DNA of 64,000 nt. Origin: DASVNK01 sp036383895 (GTDB lineage Bacteria; Verrucomicrobiota; Verrucomicrobiia; Limisphaerales; SXQI01). The stretch is taken from NCBI GenBank assembly GCA_036383895.1, contig DASVNK010000015.1:140693-204692 (forward strand), read 5' to 3'. Positions 15,924 through 22,117 of the stretch are shown here, in pieces; position 1 is the first letter of the stretch, and each line of letters begins with the position of its first letter. The translations under genes and the position numbers were made by a program. Below the pieces are notes generated by a model that searched no databases, was not told the origin of the DNA, and was given only the letters and a program-made list of their open reading frames with translations.

Positions 15924-16328
15924 TTAGGCCTCCACCGTAATCGTCTTCCAATTCACTCCTGTCTTCTTCGCGTATTCGGATAGCACACGTTCGTTCTCGA
16001 TCAAAACAATCCGCACCACGCCGGAATCATCGGTGCGGCCAAAGTCCTTGATCGGGTCTGGAATTAAATCCCACTGGCGTTGGGCGTAGATGATCGCGAA
16101 GCAGGCGGCGGCCACCGTGACCAGTGGGAGTTCCTCGGCTTTGCCATCGACGAAATCCTCCACCACGTTCGCAAGGAATTGCAGTTGCGGGATCAGATGC
16201 GGAAAACTCGGCGCGTGCACCTGCGTGAATTCCAGCTTGAGCATTGGCAGCTTCTTGTAGACCCGTTGCAATATCTGCGAATTGATCTTCGCTGTGTTCC
16301 CCCGCACAAACTCCACCAGTTCAGCCAT
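15924..16328 (-). CDS. DUF1232 (YkvA-like) protein
   Basis: 134 residues. The segment ELPLVTVAAACFAIIYAQRQWDLIPDPIKDFGRTDDSGVV corresponds to the DUF1232 core, whose hallmark is one hydrophobic helix followed by DLIPD and a later DD (here FGRTDDSG). The function of DUF1232/YkvA proteins is unknown; most are small inner-membrane-associated proteins. Last gene of an apparent minus-strand operon lgt, rluD-like, membrane protein, DUF1232, following the membrane-protein gene by 39 bases. Start ATG 16328 (MAELVEFVRGN). Confidence 0.75.
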   Translation of the reverse strand: MAELVEFVRGNTAKINSQILQRVYKKLPMLKLEFTQVHAPSFPHLIPQLQFLANVVEDFVDGKAEELPLVTVAAACFAIIYAQRQWDLIPDPIKDFGRTDDSGVVRIVLIENERVLSEYAKKTGVNWKTITVEA

Positions 16329-16367
16329 GGGCGAACAGTATGAAAATGGCCTCCGAAGACAAGCAGG

Positions 16368-16811
16368 TTAAACGGCGGCTGAAGTTCGTCGCGACAGGGT
16401 TTTCAATAGCCAGATGATCATCAGAAAGCACGCGATAAAGGCCAGTCCTGCTAAGTTCTCCTTCACCGTTGGCGGAAAGATCAGCACATAACCCGCATCC
16501 TTCACCAGCGCGGCAAAACTTGAGACACAGAACGGCATCAGGAACAGCCGAAACACCACCCACCGGTCCTGCGGCTTTTTGTTCGTCGCGCTCGCGGTGC
16601 TCAGCAGGAGCGCCACGCCGATGATCACGCTCAGGCCAATCGAAGTGAGCCACAAACGCGGCTTCGGGTCGAAGTGATTCCAGACGTTCACGCAATACCA
16701 GATCGCGTAACACCAGAGCACAGTTTTGCCCGGTGACAGGTTTGCCAGGTAGCGTCTCAGTGCGGTCAGCACGCGCCATGGATGCCCGACCGCCCGTTCG
16801 CTTTCAATCAA
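16368..16811 (-). CDS. Small integral membrane protein of unknown function
   Basis: 147 residues starting with TTG immediately after the rluD-like stop (TAATTG), so start choice is uncertain; the next in-frame alternative is a GTG 13 codons in. Four hydrophobic segments are visible (about 28-45, 53-71, 86-104, 118-137), the last followed by the basic tail KTLSRRTSAAV. No recognisable family motif. Tight packing with the pseudouridine synthase and DUF1232 genes suggests one transcript. The overlapping 152-codon frame at 16321-16779 has no membrane pattern and is judged a shadow. Confidence 0.6.
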   Translation of the reverse strand: MIESERAVGHPWRVLTALRRYLANLSPGKTVLWCYAIWYCVNVWNHFDPKPRLWLTSIGLSVIIGVALLLSTASATNKKPQDRWVVFRLFLMPFCVSSFAALVKDAGYVLIFPPTVKENLAGLAFIACFLMIIWLLKTLSRRTSAAV

Positions 16812-17759
16812 TTAGTCTTTGCGCAACGCCTTCACCGCCGCCTCGAAATCTTCCGGCCAGGGCGCTTGCGCAGCGATCGCCTTGCCGGTGCGCGGATGTT
16901 TAAAGGTCAGCGAATAGGAATGAAGCATCTGGCGCGGCGCGGTGTAATTCGTCTGCGCGCGCAAGCGCACGTTCTGTTTCCCGCCGTAAACTTTATCACC
17001 CGCCAGCGGAAAACCGAGATGCTGAAAGTGCACGCGAATCTGGTGCGTCCTTCCGGTGTGCAAGACCACCTGCACCAATGTCGAGGAACGCAGCCGTTCC
17101 AGAATCCGATAACTCGTTCGCGCATCGCGTCCCTTGCCCGGTTCGCTCACGGCCATCGTGCGCCGATGCGACGGATGCCGCGCAATCGCCGCCTGGATTT
17201 CACCAGCGCTCTTCGGCAATTCGCCGCACACGATAGCGTGATAAATTTTCTCCACGGTGCGATTGCGGAATTGATCGGAAAGGCCGAGGTGCGCGGTGTC
17301 GTTCTTCGCGATCACAATGCAGCCGCTCGTATCCTTATCGAGCCGATGCACAATTCCCGGTCGTGCATAACCAGCAATGCCGCTCAACTGTCCCGCGCAA
17401 TGATGCAGCAGCGCGTTGACCAGCGTGTGTTCGTAATTCCCGGCCCCTGGATGCACCACGAGGTTCGGCTGCTTGTTGATGACGACAAGATCTGCGTCTT
17501 CGAACAAAACATTCAGCGGAATATTCTCCGGCGCGACATCCAGTTTCTTCGGTTCGGGCCAGATCACGCTGATCACATCGCCTGCTTTCGGCGCGTAGGT
17601 CGGCTTCACCTCGCGCCCGTTCACCTTGATGTCGCCCGTGTCGATCAGCTTCTGCAATGTGCCGCGTGAAACGACCGGAAATTGCGTGCGCAAATACGCA
17701 TCGAGCCGTTCCCCCGGCATCGAAATTTCCACCGTGATCGAATCGCTGCGCTCGCCCAT
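16812..17759 (-). CDS. RluA-family 23S rRNA/tRNA pseudouridine synthase (RluD-like)
   Basis: 315 residues from ATG 17759; the upstream extension to 17816 would run into lgt and is not needed. N-terminal S4 RNA-binding domain (about 12-75, GERLDAYLRTQFPVVSRGTL), then the RluA catalytic domain with GIVHRLDKDTSGCIVIAK, whose Asp (about residue 141) is the nucleophile that adds to uridine C6. C-terminal motifs LHTGRTHQIRVHF and HPRTGKAIAAQAPWP fit RluD-type enzymes. Substrate position (U1911/1915/1917 for RluD) is assumed from the S4-RluA architecture. Follows lgt with a 5-base gap, so co-expressed with lipoprotein maturation by position rather than function. Confidence 0.93.
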   Translation of the reverse strand: MGERSDSITVEISMPGERLDAYLRTQFPVVSRGTLQKLIDTGDIKVNGREVKPTYAPKAGDVISVIWPEPKKLDVAPENIPLNVLFEDADLVVINKQPNLVVHPGAGNYEHTLVNALLHHCAGQLSGIAGYARPGIVHRLDKDTSGCIVIAKNDTAHLGLSDQFRNRTVEKIYHAIVCGELPKSAGEIQAAIARHPSHRRTMAVSEPGKGRDARTSYRILERLRSSTLVQVVLHTGRTHQIRVHFQHLGFPLAGDKVYGGKQNVRLRAQTNYTAPRQMLHSYSLTFKHPRTGKAIAAQAPWPEDFEAAVKALRKD

Positions 17760-17764
17760 GTGGA

Positions 17765-18544
17765 TCAGGCAGCGGCCGGGAGTGTCGGCACGCGCGCCGA
17801 GCGTTGCTTCAGCCACAAAGCGATGCCCGCGGCGAAAATCAAAATGCTCACGGTTTGCCCGGGCGTAAGAATCCCGCCCAGATAATGTTTCGTGTAGTCA
17901 CCGCGAAAGGATTCCGTGATCGTGCGAATAATCGCATACCCGACCAGATAGGCCGCGAACACCTGCCCATCGAACTTCCGCCGCCTGAAAAGCCACGCCA
18001 GCCCAACATAGAATGCGAAATTCAACGCCGATTCATACAACTGCACCGGATGCACTGAAGTCCCATGTGTTTCGTGCCCGACCGGAAACCGCACCGCACA
18101 AAAGCCATCCCACGGCTTGCCCCAGCAACATCCCGTCATGAAACAGCCGATCCTCCCCAGGGCATGGCCCAACGCGATACTCGGCGCCATCACATCGCCC
18201 ATGCGCCACAACGGAACCTTGTTGCGCAGACAAAAAATGATACCGGCCAGCGAAGCACCAATCAGTCCTCCATAAAAGACCAGTCCCGCGCGCATATTGA
18301 AAACATGCCAGAATGGTTTCCCCGCGAACTCCTGGTCCCAATACGAAGTTACATACAATAACCGCGCCCCAATGATCGTTCCCACGATGAGCCACGGCGC
18401 GAGATTGAAGACAGTATCACTCTTAATTCCCGCCCGCGGCGCACGACGACCGGCCGTCCCAAAGCCCAGCACGAATCCGAGCGCCGCAAGAACGCCGTAC
18501 CAATGAATATCGAAGTTGAAGATTCTAAACGCGACTTGATCCAC
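17765..18544 (-). CDS. lgt: Prolipoprotein diacylglyceryl transferase
   Basis: Inner-membrane enzyme that attaches diacylglycerol from phosphatidylglycerol to the lipobox Cys of prolipoproteins. 259 residues with about seven hydrophobic segments. The start MDQVAFRIFNFDIHWYGVL is typical, RAGLVFYGGLIGASLAG is the loop around the essential region, and the family signature HALGRIGCFMTGCCWG is complete, followed by HPVQLYESALNF. First gene of the minus-strand operon. The upstream 350 bases contain Q copy 3 and P copy 5, so its promoter must lie within or before those repeats. Confidence 0.95.
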   Translation of the reverse strand: MDQVAFRIFNFDIHWYGVLAALGFVLGFGTAGRRAPRAGIKSDTVFNLAPWLIVGTIIGARLLYVTSYWDQEFAGKPFWHVFNMRAGLVFYGGLIGASLAGIIFCLRNKVPLWRMGDVMAPSIALGHALGRIGCFMTGCCWGKPWDGFCAVRFPVGHETHGTSVHPVQLYESALNFAFYVGLAWLFRRRKFDGQVFAAYLVGYAIIRTITESFRGDYTKHYLGGILTPGQTVSILIFAAGIALWLKQRSARVPTLPAAA

Positions 18545-18669
18545 TTCGCCGGAACGTTAGTGGCGCAACGCCCCTGTGACAAGCGTGAGTGGGTCTGATG
18601 TGCTGTGAAACCCGGCGCGAGGGCGTCGGTTCTCTCACGGAGGATCGTTTGGTTTCCAGCGGTGTTGCC

Positions 18670-18784
18670 AAAGCGGTGTCGTTCGCAGACTCCGCCACCG
18701 CACTCCAAAACCTTGCGGAATTTCGAGAGGCCCTCGATCAACGCGCCAGCGTCTTGGAGTGCGGTGGCCAGAGGACACCGCTTT
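18670..18784. repeat. Q-family inverted-repeat element, copy 3 (inverted)
   Basis: 115 bp between AAAGCGGTGTCGTTCGCAG and GACACCGCTTT. Its left half matches the reverse complement of the right half of copies 1 and 2 (CGCCACCGCACTCCAAAACC), so it is inserted in the opposite orientation; it is about 20 bp shorter. P copy 5 begins 29 bases later. Confidence 0.88.
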
Positions 18785-18813
18785 GGCACGGGCTTGCGAG
18801 ACGCGGGAGGTCT

Positions 18814-18886
18814 GTCTCGTCTCACCACGCGCAGAGACGCATGAAACAAACACTCTCAAGTGGTCGCACGCGTGGTGAGACGAGAC
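18814..18886. repeat. P-family palindromic repeat, copy 5
   Basis: 73 bp, arms GTCTCGTCTCACCACGCGC and GCGTGGTGAGACGAGAC; interior diverged. Lies 10 bases beyond the stop of the minus-strand DUF3106 gene. The 352-base gap 18545-18896 between lgt and that gene holds essentially only this copy and Q copy 3. Confidence 0.92.
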
Positions 18887-18896
18887 GATACATTGC

Positions 18897-19844
18897 CTAA
18901 TTCACTCCCGGTGCGTTCTGGTTGGTCGTCGCGACTTTCTTTCCGCCACCGGCCGGCATCGGGGGCCTGGGGACGGGCATCGGCGGCATGGGCGGAAGCT
19001 GCCTCACCAACTCGCGCCAACTCGCGCGTTCCTCCGGCGTGAATTCCTGCCAGCGCGCTGCATTCCGCTGAAAGTCCGCTCGCTCTTCCGGCGGCAAGTT
19101 CGCGAACTTCCCGAACGAAATGAGCGCCAATTCCCGGTCTGATCGGGAAAGCCGGGCAAACGCCTCCAGCGTTTTCTGCATTTCCTGCCGCTCGCTTTCA
19201 GACAACGCCAGCAAAGCCGCCCGCTGAGCTTCCGGCGTCATCGCGAAAAAATTATTCAGGTGAAGCGGAATTTTGGCGCGCGCGGCGTTCCCTTGTTGAT
19301 CGAGACGCGCAAAGTGTTCCTGTAACCGGGGCGGCATCGGCGGCATGACGCGGGCGGTCGTCGCGTTGGTCGTCTTTCGCCGCGCATGTACAAAATACCG
19401 CGTGGCCAACTCCCGCTTGCGTTCATCGGCCAGTATTTCCGTGCGGGTCCGTTCATCCATTTGGTCCCAATGTGCCAGCCGCTCCTGAACCAGGCTGTGC
19501 AACCGTTCTGGAATCAAACGCAAATAATTACCACGGTCCGCCGGTGAAACCTTCATCAATGGCTGCAAATACCAGCGCAATTCCAGATTGATCAATCGAG
19601 CCTCGCGCTGTTCCGCAGTCATCCCTTCGTAAGCGCCCAGTTTCTTGCGCAACACTTCGCGCTTCGGTTCCGGGTAGCCTGCTAGTTCCTTTTCACGATC
19701 CGCTTCTGGCATCTGCAGCCATCGACGGAAATCTTCGATCGGTGATGGCGGAGCTGGAGGGCGAACCGGCGCGCTTTCCGCCGCCCCAATAGTTCCGACC
19801 ATGAGAGCGAACAGAAACAAAATGGAAACCCGTGCGGCCATCAT
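18897..19844 (-). CDS. Exported DUF3106-type protein, partner of an ECF sigma/anti-sigma pair
   Basis: 315 residues. A signal peptide (MMAARVSILFLFALMVGTIGA) is followed by a Pro-rich linker and a long charged helical region rich in Arg, Glu and Ala with repeated L..LP..ER / L..LS..ER segments. The part FANLPPEERADFQRNAARWQEFTPEERASW matches the pattern of DUF3106, a domain of unknown function; the tail is Pro-rich (PPMPPMPVPRPPMP). Its start overlaps the anti-sigma stop by 4 bases, so it belongs to the sigma operon. By analogy with periplasmic sensor/adaptor proteins of ECF systems it may sense envelope or metal stress, but that is inference. Confidence 0.8.
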   Translation of the reverse strand: MMAARVSILFLFALMVGTIGAAESAPVRPPAPPSPIEDFRRWLQMPEADREKELAGYPEPKREVLRKKLGAYEGMTAEQREARLINLELRWYLQPLMKVSPADRGNYLRLIPERLHSLVQERLAHWDQMDERTRTEILADERKRELATRYFVHARRKTTNATTARVMPPMPPRLQEHFARLDQQGNAARAKIPLHLNNFFAMTPEAQRAALLALSESERQEMQKTLEAFARLSRSDRELALISFGKFANLPPEERADFQRNAARWQEFTPEERASWRELVRQLPPMPPMPVPRPPMPAGGGKKVATTNQNAPGVN

Positions 19845-20359
19845 TTCTGCAAAGCTACCAGGAGTTCCAGGTCCAGTTCCGATTCCGCCGGCACGGACAA
19901 ATTCGCAATCGCATCAAAATCGCGGAACGCCAGCGCCGGCCTGTCTTCCGGGCTCATCGCGCTCGCGATTTCGGTAAACGACGCGACGCTTCGCACCATC
20001 TCGTTCCGCTGAGATTTGCGATACTCGTTTAGCGAAAGCACACCCGCAATCGTCACCACGCTCAGCCCGGTCGCCAGCCGAACGAATGGAATTCGCCACC
20101 ACGCACGTTTGCTGGATGTCGCTGAGCGCTGATCCGCGGCGACGGCCTGCATCACCCGCGAAGTAAAATTTGTCGCCACCGGCGCGTTCGGCAGCCGCTC
20201 GAGCAACTGCTCCAGGCTCTGCTCCATTTCAAAGCGGTCGCGCAGGTCCGAATCCAGTTGCATCCGGTGTTCCAGGTCGCGGCGCTCTGCCTCCTTCAAC
20301 TCGCCCCGAACCGCCCTCGCGATCAGTTCGTCTATCTGGTTGTTCTCAGGCTTGTTCAT
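19841..20359 (-). CDS. Anti-sigma factor, single-pass membrane protein
   Basis: 172 residues from ATG 20359 (a TTG lies five codons earlier). The cytoplasmic part (1-95) has the short acidic helical pattern of zinc-free anti-sigma domains (IDELIARAVRGELKEAERRDLEHRM); no HxxxCxxC motif is visible. One membrane segment near residues 100-118 (FVRLATGLSVVTIAGVLSL) precedes a short external tail. Position directly after an ECF sigma gene and before an exported DUF3106 protein, with a 4-base overlap, is the main evidence for the role: it should sequester the sigma factor until an envelope signal releases it. Confidence 0.75.
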   Translation of the reverse strand: MNKPENNQIDELIARAVRGELKEAERRDLEHRMQLDSDLRDRFEMEQSLEQLLERLPNAPVATNFTSRVMQAVAADQRSATSSKRAWWRIPFVRLATGLSVVTIAGVLSLNEYRKSQRNEMVRSVASFTEIASAMSPEDRPALAFRDFDAIANLSVPAESELDLELLVALQK

Positions 20360-20401
20360 CGCTTCTAAATTCAAAACCGCTCGCGCCGAAAAGTTGCTGA
20401 G

Positions 20402-21004
20402 TTATTCATCCCAAACTCCTGTCCTCAAATAGGGTTTGAGCTTTTGCTTCAATGTCTCCCGCCCGCGATGAATCAGCGACTTCGTCGCTGACAGCGAACA
20501 GTCCAAAATCTCCGAAATCTCTTCGTAAGACATGTCCTTCTCTTTGAACAACAAAATAGCGGTTCGTTGGTTCTCCGGCAGCGATCCCAAGGCTTCTTCT
20601 ACTTTGGATGTTAATTCATCGCGCAATAGAAGGTCCGGCGCCGAAGTATTCTTCCGATCTTCGAATTGCTGTCCCAACGACTCATCCTCCGGATTTTCCG
20701 CAGCCTCCAGTGATTGCGCCGGATGCCTCGACCTCCTGCGGATTTCATTGAGACAAAGATTCCGTGCGATCGTGAAGAGCCAAGTCGAGAATTTTGCTTC
20801 CACCCGATACCGATCTGCTGACTTAAACACCTGCACGAAAACGTTTTGTGCCAGGTCTTCTGCTTCGTTTGAATCCCGCAACGTCCGGTAAGCCAGGTTC
20901 ATGACCGGCTGCTTATACTTCTCCACCAGCAACTCGAACGCAGCGGCGTCCCCTTGCTTCACCCGCACCATCAATTCCGCATCTGGATCCCTCTCGCCTG
21001 CCAT
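20402..21004 (-). CDS. RNA polymerase ECF sigma factor (sigma-70 family, RpoE-like)
   Basis: 200 residues from ATG 21004 (MAGERDPDAELMVRVKQGD); a longer frame to 21124 lacks family similarity. Region 2 (about 20-90) reads FELLVEKYKQPVMNLAYRTL, AEDLAQNVFVQVF and FSTWLFTIARNLCLNEIRRR, covering core binding and -10 recognition. Region 4 (about 135-190) has LPENQRTAILLFKEKDMSYEEISEILDCS followed by the recognition helix SATKSLIHRGRETL. Typical of ECF sigmas controlled by a membrane anti-sigma, encoded next with a 42-base gap. Divergent from the ChbG-like gene. Confidence 0.93.
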   Translation of the reverse strand: MAGERDPDAELMVRVKQGDAAAFELLVEKYKQPVMNLAYRTLRDSNEAEDLAQNVFVQVFKSADRYRVEAKFSTWLFTIARNLCLNEIRRRSRHPAQSLEAAENPEDESLGQQFEDRKNTSAPDLLLRDELTSKVEEALGSLPENQRTAILLFKEKDMSYEEISEILDCSLSATKSLIHRGRETLKQKLKPYLRTGVWDE

Positions 21005-21150
21005 TGTTGAGTTAGACGGTGTTAAACACCAGTTCCGCCGAAAGTTCCGATTCTCCTCGCAGAACCATATCGTCAGACTGGAAGTTCGGCCACCTTGCGC
21101 CACGGCAAGAGCATTGTCGACCAAGCAGCTTCCTGTCTAATCTGCGCCTC

Positions 21151-22104
21151 ATGACCAGCGCCTACCGACTCCTTCTCTTCGCAGCTCTAATGGTTCCGTG
21201 CACAACTCGCGCCGAAACCTACGCGCAGAAACTCGGCTGGAAGGCTGACGACGTCGTTCTCATTCTGCACATCGACGATGCCGGCATGTCCCATGCGTCG
21301 AACCTCGGCGTCATGCAATCCACCGAGCAAGGTGCCGCCACCTCCTTCAGCATTATGATGCCCTGCCCGTGGGTGCCCGAGCTGGTCAATTGGATTAAGA
21401 AGAATCCAACCGTTGATTCCGGCCTGCATCTCACCATGACTGCCGAATGGAAGCTTTACCGTTGGGGGCCGCTCGCGGGCAAATCGGTCGTGCCCGGTCT
21501 CGTCGATGAACAAGGTTGCCTTTGGCACTCCGTGGAACAGGTCTGCGCCCATGCTACTCCGGATGAGATTGAGACTGAGATTCGCGCACAGATCCTGCGG
21601 GCCGAAAAGCTCGGCATTGAGATCACGCATCTCGATTCGCACATGGGCACGCTTTTCGCCCGCGCCGATTACTTCGAGCGCTTTCTCAAAGTCGGCATTG
21701 AGAGGAAAATTCCGATTCTCGCGGTCGGTGGTCACATGACGCACGCGATGGTTGAGAACGGCGACGCGGCGAAAGCTCTCAAACCGCTTGCTTCAAAAAT
21801 TTGGGACGCCGGACTTCCAGTCATCGACGACCTGCACACCTCCGTCACGTCCTGGAAACCACCCGAGAAAAAAGAGCGCGTCCTTCAACTCATCCGCGAA
21901 CTGAAACCCGGTATCACCGAAATTCTCTTCCACGCTTCCGTGATGACCGAAGAATTTCCACTCATCACCGGCAGCGCCGCGTCACGTCACGCAGATACGG
22001 AGTTTCTCAAGAGCCCAGAACTCAAAGCACTGATCAAAGAACGCAACATCCACCTCACCACCTGGCGCGAACTCAAGAAGCGTCGCGACCAGGTTGGCAA
22101 GTGA
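21151..22104 (+). CDS. ChbG/HpnK-type (YdjC) polysaccharide deacetylase, exported
   Basis: 317 residues from ATG 21151, with a signal peptide (MTSAYRLLLFAALMVPCTTRA). YdjC-family metal-dependent deacetylases use an Asp-Asp start motif and His ligands: here HIDDAGMSHASNLG, SGLHLTMTAEW, then THLDSHMGTLF and late FHASVM. The family includes ChbG (deacetylation of chitobiose/chitotriose) and HpnK. An exported copy would act on extracellular or periplasmic N-acetylated glycans, consistent with the neighbouring GH9 enzyme and secreted binding proteins. The substrate is not determined by the sequence. Convergent with the GH9 gene, 13 bases apart. Confidence 0.87.
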   Translation: MTSAYRLLLFAALMVPCTTRAETYAQKLGWKADDVVLILHIDDAGMSHASNLGVMQSTEQGAATSFSIMMPCPWVPELVNWIKKNPTVDSGLHLTMTAEWKLYRWGPLAGKSVVPGLVDEQGCLWHSVEQVCAHATPDEIETEIRAQILRAEKLGIEITHLDSHMGTLFARADYFERFLKVGIERKIPILAVGGHMTHAMVENGDAAKALKPLASKIWDAGLPVIDDLHTSVTSWKPPEKKERVLQLIRELKPGITEILFHASVMTEEFPLITGSAASRHADTEFLKSPELKALIKERNIHLTTWRELKKRRDQVGK

Positions 22105-22117
22105 AGCGCGCTGCGGA

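Noticed and set aside
16321..16779. 152-codon minus-strand frame overlapping the small membrane protein
   Set aside because: Lacks hydrophobic pattern or family features, while the alternative frame has four clear membrane segments and abuts the rluD-like stop.
18589..18900. 103-codon open frame
   Set aside because: Made of Q copy 3 and P copy 5 read through; not a gene.
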